Of a stretch of 64,000 nt of DNA, positions 24,405 through 32,309 are shown piece by piece. A model generated the notes under the pieces. The model made no database searches. It was not told the origin of the DNA and saw only the letters and a program-made list of their open reading frames with translations. Made by a program: the position numbers and the translations under genes. Position 1 is the first letter of the stretch; every line of letters begins with the position of its first letter. This DNA is from Nitratireductor sp. ZSWI3 (lineage in GTDB: Bacteria; Pseudomonadota; Alphaproteobacteria; Rhizobiales; Rhizobiaceae), in the NCBI RefSeq assembly GCF_024655565.1, contig NZ_JANKOF010000001.1, positions 124,001 to 188,000 on the forward strand. The letters run 5' to 3'.

Positions 24405-24429
24405 AACGATGCCGCAGCATGGATGTTCC
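24405..24429 (-). promoter_or_regulatory. Consensus EcfG-type promoter of the 46-aa gene
   Basis: On the minus strand GGAAC (24429-24425), exactly 16 bases, CGTT (24408-24405), followed by the AGGAG ribosome site and the ATG at 24372. Confidence 0.72.
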
Positions 24430-24444
24430 GCTGAAAACGGGCGT

Positions 24445-24470
24445 GGAACAATCGAGGCTCTGTCCGGGTT
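24445..24470 (+). promoter_or_regulatory. EcfG-type promoter of the DUF3182-hydrolase operon
   Basis: GGAAC (24445-24449), 17 bases, GGTT (24467-24470), 28 bases before the ATG at 24499. It is divergent from the consensus site at 24405-24429, 15 bases away. Confidence 0.6.
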
Positions 24471-24498
24471 GCTTGCGCTGGTCGGGATGGAGTTTCGA

Positions 24499-25614
24499 AT
24501 GCGCAAACGGAAAGCGAGCATCGGCGGCACGAAGCGACAGCTCGTCACCTGGGGATGCCAGGGCGATGCCTCGCATGATGAGGCCACCCATGTGGAGCTG
24601 GCGCGGCGTGCCGCACGGTTCCTGCGCCTCGAATATGCCGGGCGTCTGGAGGATTTCACCGGATCGGAGCAACCGTACTGCGTGCCGCGCGATACCATCT
24701 GCGGCAATGAATGCGGTCGCCATCTCGATGTCGCGAAGCTGGACGAGAACTGCTTCCTCGGCGGCTGGGTGCCGCAGCCGCTCCTAGCGACGAAAGCGAT
24801 CGTCCATCGGCTGGCGCCGGGCGAGGCCCCACCCGCGCATTGGCCAGACGGCTTTACCCGGCAGGCGAGGAACCTGGTCCTGCTCGGCTTCACCGCCTTC
24901 ACGCGGGAAGGTGCGGTCCGCAGCGGAAGACGGCTGCTGGAAGACGGGCCGGTGCGCATCAAGGCCGTCGGGGCGAGCGGGGGCACGCAGCAGCGGGTGG
25001 TCCGCAACCTGCAGGAGCTTTCCGAGGCGATCGACGGCTTCGACCGCGACGGTTCCTTGCAGGCCGGCCTCGTGCTGGAGGAGAATCTTTCCAAGGTCTG
25101 CACCTACAGCGTCGGCCGGATCAGGCTGGGCGACACCAGCGCCGTCTATATCGGTACGCAGGACCTGACGCAGAACAACGAAGGCAAAACCGTCTATGGC
25201 GGATCGACGCTGCAGATCATGCGAGGCGATTTCACCGATCTTGGGGAGGTGCTGCCGCCGGCGATCGACGCCGTATGCCGCCAGGCGATCACGTTCGACC
25301 GCCTAGCGGAGGAACATCTGAAACTCGTGGCCTCCCGTCGCAACTACGACGTGGCGACCGGATATGATGCGGCCGGCAGGCCGCGTGTGGCCGTGCTCGA
25401 ACAGTCATGGCGTATCGGCGGGGCGACGAGCGCCGAGCTTGTCGCGCTCGAAGCCTTCGAGCGGGATCCGACGCTTCGCCAGGTGCGGGCTTCCTCGGTG
25501 GAACGATACGGCGAGGGAGCAGTTCCCCCAACAAGTGCAACGATCTACTTCCAGGGGAACGACAGCACCGTCGGCCCCTTGCTGAAATACGCGATATTGC
25601 AGGACGAGCGTTGA
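24499..25614 (+). CDS. DUF3182 family protein (ATP-grasp-like)
   Basis: The 371-residue cytoplasmic protein fits the DUF3182 family: DEATHVELARRAARFLRLEY, YCVPRDTICG, GGWVPQPLLATKAIVHRL, GPVRIKAVGASGGTQQRVV (a Lys and Gly-rich loop as in ATP-grasp folds) and LVLEENLSKVCTYSVGRIRL. The C-terminus carries NYDVATGYDAAGRPRVAVLEQS. Function is unknown. The ATG at 24499 is preferred (GGAG six bases before) over 24487. Its stop overlaps the TTG start of the following hydrolase gene. Confidence 0.82.
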   Translation: MRKRKASIGGTKRQLVTWGCQGDASHDEATHVELARRAARFLRLEYAGRLEDFTGSEQPYCVPRDTICGNECGRHLDVAKLDENCFLGGWVPQPLLATKAIVHRLAPGEAPPAHWPDGFTRQARNLVLLGFTAFTREGAVRSGRRLLEDGPVRIKAVGASGGTQQRVVRNLQELSEAIDGFDRDGSLQAGLVLEENLSKVCTYSVGRIRLGDTSAVYIGTQDLTQNNEGKTVYGGSTLQIMRGDFTDLGEVLPPAIDAVCRQAITFDRLAEEHLKLVASRRNYDVATGYDAAGRPRVAVLEQSWRIGGATSAELVALEAFERDPTLRQVRASSVERYGEGAVPPTSATIYFQGNDSTVGPLLKYAILQDER

Positions 25615-26339
25615 GAAAGGCAGACATAAAGATCGAGGTTGGCGAGCGTCGGCTTGCCGGGCGGTTCCTCGAACCGGGCACCGGGTGGCCGGGCGTCCTC
25701 TTCGTTCACGGGTGGGCGGGCAGCCAGAAGCGCGACGAGAAGCGCTCGCGCTACATTGCGCGGCTCGGCTGCATCTGCCTGACCTTCGACATGCGCGGCC
25801 ACGGCCTGACGCAGGAAGATCAGACGAGGGTCACGCGGGCCGACAATCTCGCCGATATCCGTGCCGCATACGACAAGCTCGCCTCCCACCCGGCGATCGA
25901 TGCTTCGTCCATTGCCGTGGTCGGCAGCAGCTACGGCGCGTATCTTTCGGCCTATCTGACGGCGGAGCGGGATGTCCGATGGCTGGCCATGCGGGTGCCG
26001 GCGCTTTATCGCGACGATGACTGGGACGTGCCGAAACACGCCCTCGACCGGCACGACCTGCAGCTCTATCGCAGCAGGCAGGTGCCGCTGAAGACCAATC
26101 GGGCGCTACGCCAATGCCAGAAATTCCGGGGTGACGTGCTGATCGTTGAGTCGGAGAACGACGAACTCGTCCCGCATCCGACGATCGCCAGCTATCTCGC
26201 CTCCTTCGGCAACGCGCGCTCGATCACCCACCGCATCATCGACGGCGCCGACCATGCCCTGAGCGAGCCGGAGAGCCGGCGCTCATACGACGATCTGCTG
26301 ACGCGCTGGCTGCGCGAGATGATCCTCAACGCGCGCTGA
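25611..26339 (+). CDS. Alpha/beta hydrolase (dienelactone-hydrolase/peptidase S9-like)
   Basis: A 242-residue serine hydrolase with GVLFVHGWAGSQ (oxyanion loop), FDMRGHGLT, nucleophile elbow VVGSSYGAYLSAYL, Asp in IVESENDELVPHP and His in IDGADHALSEPE. No signal peptide. The start is TTG at 25611, overlapping the DUF3182 stop codon, with GGACGAG just upstream; no ATG exists before the first strand. Coupled translation with DUF3182 implies a joint function, presumably cleavage of an ester or peptide made or bound by its partner. Confidence 0.87.
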   Translation: MRKADIKIEVGERRLAGRFLEPGTGWPGVLFVHGWAGSQKRDEKRSRYIARLGCICLTFDMRGHGLTQEDQTRVTRADNLADIRAAYDKLASHPAIDASSIAVVGSSYGAYLSAYLTAERDVRWLAMRVPALYRDDDWDVPKHALDRHDLQLYRSRQVPLKTNRALRQCQKFRGDVLIVESENDELVPHPTIASYLASFGNARSITHRIIDGADHALSEPESRRSYDDLLTRWLREMILNAR

Positions 26340-26363
26340 TCTCCTCGCGGACGGATGGTTCGG

Positions 26364-26789
26364 TTATGTCTCGGTATCCTCATCGACGATCGGAGAAGGG
26401 TTGTGGGGCTGGGAGACGACCACCCCTTCCTCTTCTTCCGAGAGCGTCATCATATAGCCGAGCCCGCCGGGGGCTTGCGGCGCAAGATGCGTGGCGGCCG
26501 GATGCTCGTGCTCGTCGGCCTCGCCTGGCGCCAGGTTCTCGCTGACGATCTCGGCACACAGATCGACCAGCCTCGCGACTTCGGGAGGCAGCTCATGCTC
26601 GACATCGGCTTCCAGAGAGCGGGCGATGGCTCTTATCTCCCGGCAGATATCCTGGGTGTGCTGCAGGTTTTCGGGGGTCGATCGCTGTTCGAGGTGATCG
26701 GCCGCTTCCTTGATGAGCCTCGTCATCTCTGGCAACGTCCGGGGCGGCGGCTGTGGCGTTGTCGACGGTTTTGATTGACGGTCGGCCAT
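26364..26789 (-). CDS. Hypothetical acidic helical protein, 141 residues
   Basis: The protein is acidic. Residues 20-100 are helical (PEMTRLIKEAADHLEQRS, CREIRAIARSLEADVEHELP, VARLVDLCAEIVSENLAPGE), and the tail is a His/Pro/Glu-rich linker with LSEEEEGVVV. No membrane segment. A start four codons earlier (26801) is also possible. It lies 50 bases after otsA in the same direction but has its own GGAAC promoter inside the otsA end. Unknown family. Confidence 0.7.
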   Translation of the reverse strand: MADRQSKPSTTPQPPPRTLPEMTRLIKEAADHLEQRSTPENLQHTQDICREIRAIARSLEADVEHELPPEVARLVDLCAEIVSENLAPGEADEHEHPAATHLAPQAPGGLGYMMTLSEEEEGVVVSQPHNPSPIVDEDTET

Positions 26790-26839
26790 CCTGAACCTCA
26801 TGCGACATTCCCTGGTCGCGGGCACACGACCACGAAACG

Positions 26840-28306
26840 TCAAAAACCCAAAACTTGCTGCAGCCCGTTTTGTTCCGGATTGGCACCGAGCGGCCGGTTT
26901 GAAACGGGAGGCCCCGTCTGCGGCCCCCGTGGCTTCTCGGCGTCGGTGCGGCATTGTTCGAGGACCTGCAGGAAACTGTCGGCCCACATGTCGACATCCG
27001 CCGCGACGAGGCGGTTGTAAAGGGCCCGGTGACGTTTCTTCCGCTCCTTGAGGGGCATGGTCAGCGCCTGGAAGAGACGGCGCGCCATCTCGTCCATGTC
27101 GTACGGATTGACGATCAGCGCCTCGACAAGGTCTTCCGATGCGCCGGCGAATTGGGAAAGGACCAGGACGCCGGGATCGTCCGGATCCTGGGCGGCCACA
27201 TATTCCTTGGCGACGAGGTTCATCCCGTCCCTGAGCGGCGTGACGAGGCCAACTTCGCTGCTGCGCAGGATCTTGGCCAGCCTGTCGCGCGGGATGCTGC
27301 GGTGGATGTAGCGGATCGGCGTCCAGTTGAGGTCGGCGAAGCGACCGTTGATGGCGCCGGAAAGCTCTTCGGTGACGCTGCGGATTTCCTCATAGGCCTT
27401 GATCCCCTCGCGGGTGGGCGGCGATATCTGCAGCAGCGAGACCGTCCGCTCCATCTCCGGATGGGTGGCAAGAAGCCGTTCAAAGGCCTCGAAACGGGCC
27501 GGGATGCCCTTCGAATAATCGAGCCGGTCGATGCCGACGATCTGCTTTTGCTTCAGGATGTTCCGCCGCACCTCGTCGATCCGGAAGTCGTCGTCGGCGC
27601 TCTCGGCCATGCGGCGAAAATCCTCGACATCGATGGAGATCGGGAAGCGGCCGCACCGGGTGGTCCCGGTTCGCGTGCAAACGGCGTTGTCGATCGTGAT
27701 CATGCCGAGCGCGTGCTCCTCGATGTAGCGGTGGAAGTTCATCAGATCGGTCGACGTCTGAAATCCGATCAGGTCGTAGTCGAGCATCGCCTCGATGAGC
27801 GCGGCATGATTTGGCGAGGCCGTCAGCAATTCGGGGGGCGGGAACGGTATGTGGAGAAAAAAGCCGATCCTGTGTTTGGCGCCCGCCCGGCGCAGGCAGC
27901 GCGCGAAGGGCAGGAGGTGGTAATCGTGAACCCAGACGATGTCGTCCGGATACAATTGCGGCAGAAGTTGTCTGGCGAGGCGGCGATTGACCCTCGCATA
28001 TCCGCGGAAAAAGCTCTCCTGATAATCTATGAGATCGGCGCGGTAATGGAACAGCGGCCACAGCACGCTGTTTGAGTAGCCGATATAGTAGTCCTGATAC
28101 TCGTTTTCCGAGAGTGACGCTGTGATGGTCTTCACATTGCCGTCTTCGGTGGTTCTCGTACCGTCCGTGTCACCTTCGCCGGTGCAGCCGAACCAGACGC
28201 CGCCGCGCCTTCGCAACGCGTCTGCAATGGCGACGGCCAGTCCACCGGTCTGTGTCGGATTGTGAACGTCTCCCACGCGGTTCGAGACAATAACCAATCT
28301 GTTCAT
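26840..28306 (-). CDS. otsA: Trehalose-6-phosphate synthase (GT20)
   Basis: This 488-residue glycosyltransferase makes trehalose-6-phosphate from a nucleotide-activated glucose and glucose-6-phosphate. Motifs: MNRLVIVSNRVGD start, GGLAVAIADALRRRGGVWFG, VWVHDYHLLPFARCLR, GFFLHIPFPPPELL, the nucleotide site GIDRLDYSKGIPARFEAFER, and LVTPLRDGMNLVAKEYVAAQ. The C-terminal 30 residues are Pro/Gly-rich and unconserved. The start at 28306 fits the family; a longer frame has no homology. Product goes to OtsB (10.1-10.9 kb). Own stress-type promoter. Confidence 0.96.
   Translation of the reverse strand: MNRLVIVSNRVGDVHNPTQTGGLAVAIADALRRRGGVWFGCTGEGDTDGTRTTEDGNVKTITASLSENEYQDYYIGYSNSVLWPLFHYRADLIDYQESFFRGYARVNRRLARQLLPQLYPDDIVWVHDYHLLPFARCLRRAGAKHRIGFFLHIPFPPPELLTASPNHAALIEAMLDYDLIGFQTSTDLMNFHRYIEEHALGMITIDNAVCTRTGTTRCGRFPISIDVEDFRRMAESADDDFRIDEVRRNILKQKQIVGIDRLDYSKGIPARFEAFERLLATHPEMERTVSLLQISPPTREGIKAYEEIRSVTEELSGAINGRFADLNWTPIRYIHRSIPRDRLAKILRSSEVGLVTPLRDGMNLVAKEYVAAQDPDDPGVLVLSQFAGASEDLVEALIVNPYDMDEMARRLFQALTMPLKERKKRHRALYNRLVAADVDMWADSFLQVLEQCRTDAEKPRGPQTGPPVSNRPLGANPEQNGLQQVLGF
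26852..26876 (-). promoter_or_regulatory. EcfG-type promoter for the 141-aa acidic protein
   Basis: On the minus strand GGAAC (26876-26872), 16 bases, AGTT (26855-26852). It lies inside the last codons of otsA, 62 bases before the ATG at 26789. Confidence 0.5.
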
Positions 28307-28352
28307 CGCGTGGCGGCTCCGGACATGCATTTTACGGCTTAGGCAGCGCTGA

Positions 28353-28377
28353 AACTGCGCTGGCCGGCGAATGTTCC
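28353..28377 (-). promoter_or_regulatory. EcfG-type promoter of otsA
   Basis: On the minus strand GGAAC (28377-28373), 16 bases, AGTT (28356-28353), 46 bases before the otsA ATG. The rest of the 28307-28513 gap shows no gene. Confidence 0.6.
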
Positions 28378-28513
28378 ACCACCACTGCCGCAACCTCTTT
28401 CGGGGAAGTTGGTCAACGCCTGCGGCCTCGACCATTATGGCCTGGGCTGCACTGCACGCCGCGCAAAGTCCGACACGCTGCGTCGGCAATGTAGAATAGG
28501 TGGGGGGATGGGG

Positions 28514-29104
28514 TCAGCGGCTTTGAAATGAATTCACGGTGAAGGTGTCGACGCGCTCGACGGTCGCTGCGACACTTTCCTCGCCCAATTCCTGCAGCAG
28601 CTTCAAGCGGGCTCGGTTCATGCGGCTCTTGATGGTGCCCATGGCGCAGCCCAGTATGTTCGACGCATCGTCATAGCTGACGCCGAGCACCCCGATCAGC
28701 ATCAGGATCTCGCGCTGCGACGGTGGAAGACGGTGGAGTGCCTGAGACAGTTCGTGGCCCTTGATCGTCCACTCCTGCGTCGCATCCACGGCGACCTTGG
28801 TCGATGCGCAATCGGCGCTTCCCGGCGCCTCCCGCTTGCGGACGGTGATGGCCGTGTAGAAGGTGTTCCTCATGATCGTGAAGAGCCACGATTTCATGCT
28901 GGTTCCGGGGGTGAACTGGTGGATTCTCGCCAGCGCCTTCGTGAGCGTTTCCTGCACCAGATCGTCGGCGTCGCTGGGATCGTAATAGAAGGAACGGGCA
29001 AATGCCCGAAGTGCGGGAATGAGGTCGACGATTTCTTCGTTTGGTGTCCGCTCTCGATCAGCACGTTTGTGGAATTTGCGTACGTCGGCGGATAAGGGTG
29101 GCAT
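28514..29104 (-). CDS. ECF sigma factor, EcfG (general stress response)-like
   Basis: This 196-residue sigma-70 family factor has only regions 2 and 4. Region 2: PALRAFARSFYYDPSDADDL, VQETLTKALARI, SWLFTIMRNTFYT. Region 4: LHRLPPSQREILMLIGVLGV, SYDDASNILGCAMGTIKSRM. The wording closely follows EcfG/ECF15 proteins (PHLRAFARSL, TILRNTFY, GCAVGTIKSR). The ATG at 29104 has an AGGAGG ribosome site. EcfG factors read GGAAC-N16/17-cGTT promoters, abundant around this gene. The N-terminal 30 residues are a charged extension. No nepR or phyR is adjacent, so it is an orphan or a second copy. Confidence 0.88.
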   Translation of the reverse strand: MPPLSADVRKFHKRADRERTPNEEIVDLIPALRAFARSFYYDPSDADDLVQETLTKALARIHQFTPGTSMKSWLFTIMRNTFYTAITVRKREAPGSADCASTKVAVDATQEWTIKGHELSQALHRLPPSQREILMLIGVLGVSYDDASNILGCAMGTIKSRMNRARLKLLQELGEESVAATVERVDTFTVNSFQSR

Positions 29105-29160
29105 TGAAGCCTCCTGGGACTGCATGGTTCGATAATGCGTCTGACCCCACCCCACCCTTC

Positions 29161-29185
29161 AATGCGTGAGAGTACGCAGAGTTCC
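29161..29185 (-). promoter_or_regulatory. Possible autoregulatory EcfG-type promoter of the ECF sigma gene
   Basis: On the minus strand GGAAC (29185-29181), 16 bases, CATT (29164-29161), 56 bases before the ATG at 29104. The -10 box differs from CGTT at one conserved base. The remaining 29186-29430 stretch has no convincing gene. Confidence 0.4.
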
Positions 29186-29430
29186 GAACTTTTTCGCTGA
29201 TTCATCGTGAAGGATCGGCCGTCGATCAGTCCTCGATCGAACCGTTTCCTTCGCCGGGAATTGCGCCGCCGGTCGAGGATTGCGGATGGGGGGATTTGTC
29301 GGTCTCGATACGGTCCCTGGAACCGTCCCGGGGTCACCTTTTCGGGTGGACGTCCGCCCGCCCTTTGTCGAGCCGCCGCCCTGCTGAAGACGGAACGGGC
29401 TTCTGCCGATGTCCGCCACCACAACGTGAT

Positions 29431-29456
29431 GGAACGCTTTGCCGCCTTCCGCTGTT
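29431..29456 (+). promoter_or_regulatory. EcfG-type promoter of the 81-aa protein / Ku / LigD operon
   Basis: GGAAC (29431-29435), 17 bases, TGTT (29453-29456), 22 bases before the ATG at 29479. Confidence 0.55.
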
Positions 29457-29478
29457 CGGTTGGCAAAGGAGATTTGTC

Positions 29479-29724
29479 ATGATCGCCAAGCATCAGAAGC
29501 AGACCGCAAGAGAAGTCCGCGAAAGCGACATTGCCCAGGAGCGAATGGGCAACAACCGGCTGCAGGGCGACGATCAGCTCTCGGTGCGCAACGAGCGCCA
29601 TGCGGTGCCGGACGTCAAGGAAGAGGCTGACGGTGTGATGGAGAGCTTCGAGAAGCTCGACAAGGACAAGCGCGCCCGCACCGATCTCGGCAAGGGCGCC
29701 CGCAAGCGCGACGGCCGCGAGTAG
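29479..29724 (+). CDS. Small charged protein, 81 residues, first gene of the Ku operon
   Basis: The ATG at 29479 follows AAGGAGA. The product is extremely hydrophilic (MIAKHQKQTAREVRESDIAQ, then Asp/Glu/Lys/Arg-rich to GKGARKRDGRE), with no hydrophobic core, so likely disordered or helical on nucleic acid or protein binding. It ends 12 bases before the Ku start and is probably co-transcribed. No family name known; a link to end joining or stress is inferred from position only. Confidence 0.75.
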   Translation: MIAKHQKQTAREVRESDIAQERMGNNRLQGDDQLSVRNERHAVPDVKEEADGVMESFEKLDKDKRARTDLGKGARKRDGRE

Positions 29725-29736
29725 TAGGTGCCGGCG

Positions 29737-30579
29737 ATGGCTCCCCGACCCGTCTGGAAAGGGCAGTTGCGTCTGTCGCTGGTGGCCATTCCGGTCGAGA
29801 TGTATTCGGCGACCGACCGCAAGGCGCGCATATCGTTCCGGCAGATCCACAAGCCCTCCGGCAAGCGTGTCCACTATCAGAAGATCGTCCCGGGCATCGG
29901 GCCGGTGAAGAACGAGGACATCTGGAAGGGATACGAGGTCGACAAGGACGAGTATGTTCTGATCGATCCTGCGGCGATCGACGACATCAAGCTGGAATCG
30001 AAGAAGACGCTGGAGCTGGTGCAGTTCGCGGACGTCGCCGACATCCCGCCGATCTATTTCGACAAGCCCTATTTTCTGAGCCCGAGCGACGAGTTGGCCG
30101 AGGATGCCTTCCGGGTTGTGCGCGACGCGTTGCGGGACACCGGCAAGGCCGGTCTCGGGCAGCTTGCGATGCGCGGCCAGGAGTATCTGGTTGTCGTCCG
30201 CCCATGCGGCACGGGCCTGCTGCTCGAGACGCTGCATTACGAGGACGAAATCCGCAAGACCGACTCCTTCTTCTCCGGCATCTCCGGCAAGAAGGCGGAA
30301 AAGGACCTTCTGTCGGTGGCCAAGGAACTGATCGAGCGCAAGAGCGCGCCCTTCGACGCGGCCGCGTTCAAGGACCGGTACGCCGAGGCGATCCGCGCCC
30401 TGGTCGAGGAGAAGGTCGGCAAGCGGAAGAAGGGCACGGTTCGCGTCAAGACGGACGGGGAACAACCGGCTGCGGACAACGTCGTCGACCTGATGGCGGC
30501 CCTGCGCAAGAGCGTCGAGCGCTCGACCGGCAAGAAGCGAACGAAGGCGTCCGCCTCGAAAGCGAAGAAAAGCGCGTGA
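29737..30579 (+). CDS. ku: DNA end-binding protein Ku
   Basis: This 280-residue homodimeric Ku binds DNA double-strand ends and recruits LigD for non-homologous end joining. It carries RPVWKGQLRLSLVAIPVEMY at the start, SFRQIHKPSGKRVHYQKIVP, the bridge region, and a C-terminal half with RKTDSFFSGISGKKAEKDLL; the end is a basic tail (KKRTKASASKAKKSA) as in Ku proteins that bind DNA more tightly. ATG at 29737; a GTG nine bases earlier is possible. The ligase gene follows nine bases after the stop. Confidence 0.96.
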   Translation: MAPRPVWKGQLRLSLVAIPVEMYSATDRKARISFRQIHKPSGKRVHYQKIVPGIGPVKNEDIWKGYEVDKDEYVLIDPAAIDDIKLESKKTLELVQFADVADIPPIYFDKPYFLSPSDELAEDAFRVVRDALRDTGKAGLGQLAMRGQEYLVVVRPCGTGLLLETLHYEDEIRKTDSFFSGISGKKAEKDLLSVAKELIERKSAPFDAAAFKDRYAEAIRALVEEKVGKRKKGTVRVKTDGEQPAADNVVDLMAALRKSVERSTGKKRTKASASKAKKSA

Positions 30580-30588
30580 GGCACTGCC

Positions 30589-32130
30589 ATGGCGCGAAGG
30601 AAGGCCGAGACCCTGCTTCAGAAATACCGTGCCAAACGCGACTTTTCGAAGACGCGCGAGCCCGACCATCGCGCGGCGCGGGGCCGCAGGGGCGGCACAC
30701 TTTCTTATGTGGTCCAGAAGCATGACGCGACCCGCCTCCATTATGATTTCCGCCTGGAGTGGGACGGTGTTCTCAAGAGCTGGGCGGTGACGCGGGGGCC
30801 GAGCCTCGACCCTTCGGAAAAGCGGCTGGCCGTGCGCACGGAAGACCACCCGCTGTCCTATGGCGGTTTTGAAGGCACCATACCCGAGGGTCAGTACGGC
30901 GCCGGAACGGTGATGCTGTGGGACAGGGGCAACTGGCAGCCGGAGAACGACCCCGAGAAGGGGCTCAAGGAGGGCAAGCTCTCCTTCACCCTTGATGGAG
31001 AGCGCCTCAAGGGCCGCTGGTCGCTCGTGCGGATGTCGGGCGAGCCGGGCGAGAAGCGGGAGAACTGGCTGCTGATCAAGAGCAAGGACAAGGAAGCCTC
31101 GCAGCATGGCGACGTGCTCAGGAAGCACACGAAAAGCGTCGAGAGCGGCAGCACGATGCACGGCATCGCCGCTGCGGCGAGCCCGGCGCCGAAGTGGCGC
31201 GAGCCGCAGCTCGCCACGCTGGTGAGCGAAGCGCCGCAGGGCGATGATTGGCTGACCGAGATGAAATACGACGGCTATCGCACGCTGATCGCCATCGGGA
31301 CGGGAACGGCGCACGTCTACACGCGGCGGGGCCAGGACTGGACCGATCGCTTCGCGCCGATCGCCAAGGCCGCAGCGGCGCTGCCGACCGCCGGCACGCT
31401 CCTCGACGGCGAGATCGTCGCCTTCGATGCCAAAGGCAAGACCGATTTCTCGGCATTGCAGAAGGCCCTGTCGGGGGGAGGCGCCATCTCCTGCTTCGTC
31501 TTCGACCTTCTCGTCGAGGGCGAGGTGGATCTGACGGACCGGCCGCTCGAGGAGCGCAAGCGGCGGCTCCAGAAGCTGCTGGGGCCGAAAAGCGGGCCGT
31601 TGATCTTCTCCGATCATGTGCGCGGGCATGCGGCCGAGGTGCTGCGGAAACTTTGCGGGGCAGGGCACGAGGGTGTCGTCGCCAAACGCGCCTCCAGCCC
31701 CTACCGGTCGGGCAGAGGCACCGCCTGGCTGAAGGTGAAATGCACCAGAAGGCAGGAATTCGTCATCGTCGGCTATTCGCCCTCCGACAAACCCGGTCGC
31801 CCCTTCGCCTCGCTGCTGCTCGGCGCCTATGAGGGCGAGCGCCTCGCCTACAGGGGGCGGGTGGGAACCGGCTTCGACGGCGAGACGTCTGCCGAGCTCG
31901 CGCGCGCCTTCGGGAGCCGCCGGCGAAAGACGCCGTCTCTCAGCGGCGTTCCCCGGGAGATCGCCCGCACCGCCCGCTGGACGAGACCGGATCTGGTGGC
32001 CGAGATCGAGTTCACGGAGCTTACGGCCGACGGGTTTCTTCGTCACGGTGTCTTCAAGGGATTGCGCCGGGACAAGGACCCGAAGCATGTGGTGCTCGAA
32101 AAGCCGCGCAACCTGCGCGCCCTGTCCTGA
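30589..32130 (+). CDS. ligD: LigD-type ATP-dependent DNA ligase with phosphoesterase domain, no polymerase domain
   Basis: This 513-residue end-joining ligase has an N-terminal 3'-phosphoesterase domain (about 1-170: VVQKHDATRLHYDFRLEWDG, GPSLDPSEKRLAV, FEGTIPEGQYGAGTV). The ATP-dependent ligase domain (about 205-510) has the adenylated Lys in LTEMKYDGYRTLI, DGEIVAFD, FVFDLL, EGVVAKR, AWLKVKC and the OB-fold end VAEIEFTELTADGFLRHGVF. The primase/polymerase domain of full LigD (about 850 residues) is absent; other genes may supply it elsewhere. Operon with ku, spacing nine bases. Confidence 0.94.
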   Translation: MARRKAETLLQKYRAKRDFSKTREPDHRAARGRRGGTLSYVVQKHDATRLHYDFRLEWDGVLKSWAVTRGPSLDPSEKRLAVRTEDHPLSYGGFEGTIPEGQYGAGTVMLWDRGNWQPENDPEKGLKEGKLSFTLDGERLKGRWSLVRMSGEPGEKRENWLLIKSKDKEASQHGDVLRKHTKSVESGSTMHGIAAAASPAPKWREPQLATLVSEAPQGDDWLTEMKYDGYRTLIAIGTGTAHVYTRRGQDWTDRFAPIAKAAAALPTAGTLLDGEIVAFDAKGKTDFSALQKALSGGGAISCFVFDLLVEGEVDLTDRPLEERKRRLQKLLGPKSGPLIFSDHVRGHAAEVLRKLCGAGHEGVVAKRASSPYRSGRGTAWLKVKCTRRQEFVIVGYSPSDKPGRPFASLLLGAYEGERLAYRGRVGTGFDGETSAELARAFGSRRRKTPSLSGVPREIARTARWTRPDLVAEIEFTELTADGFLRHGVFKGLRRDKDPKHVVLEKPRNLRALS

Positions 32131-32176
32131 AGGCGAAAACGCCTCTGCACGGCCCATCCCGGGATTGCCCGCGAAG

Positions 32177-32201
32177 GGAACTTCCTGGCTGTGACGGGGT
32201 T
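32177..32201 (+). promoter_or_regulatory. EcfG-type promoter of the DUF427 operon
   Basis: GGAAC (32177-32181), 16 bases, GGTT (32198-32201), 108 bases before the ATG at 32310. It would start a transcript for DUF427, the 96-aa protein and the AI-2E family permease. Confidence 0.5.
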
Positions 32202-32309
32202 CGGACCCTGAGGAGCGCCGATCCCTGGAGTTGGAATGCGGATGCAGGCCCGCGGCCCATGCCGGCGGTTGAGGAGGTGTCGTTGCGATTTTGAGACAAG
32301 GATTCGGAT

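Noticed and set aside
29159-29422. 87-codon minus-strand frame between the sigma gene and the Ku operon
   Set aside because: No ribosome site, low-complexity product and position over two promoter candidates.
28894-32157. 1087-codon minus-strand frame through Ku and LigD
   Set aside because: Complement of well-supported ku/ligD coding sequence; its N-terminal part runs out of frame into the sigma gene and has no domain.
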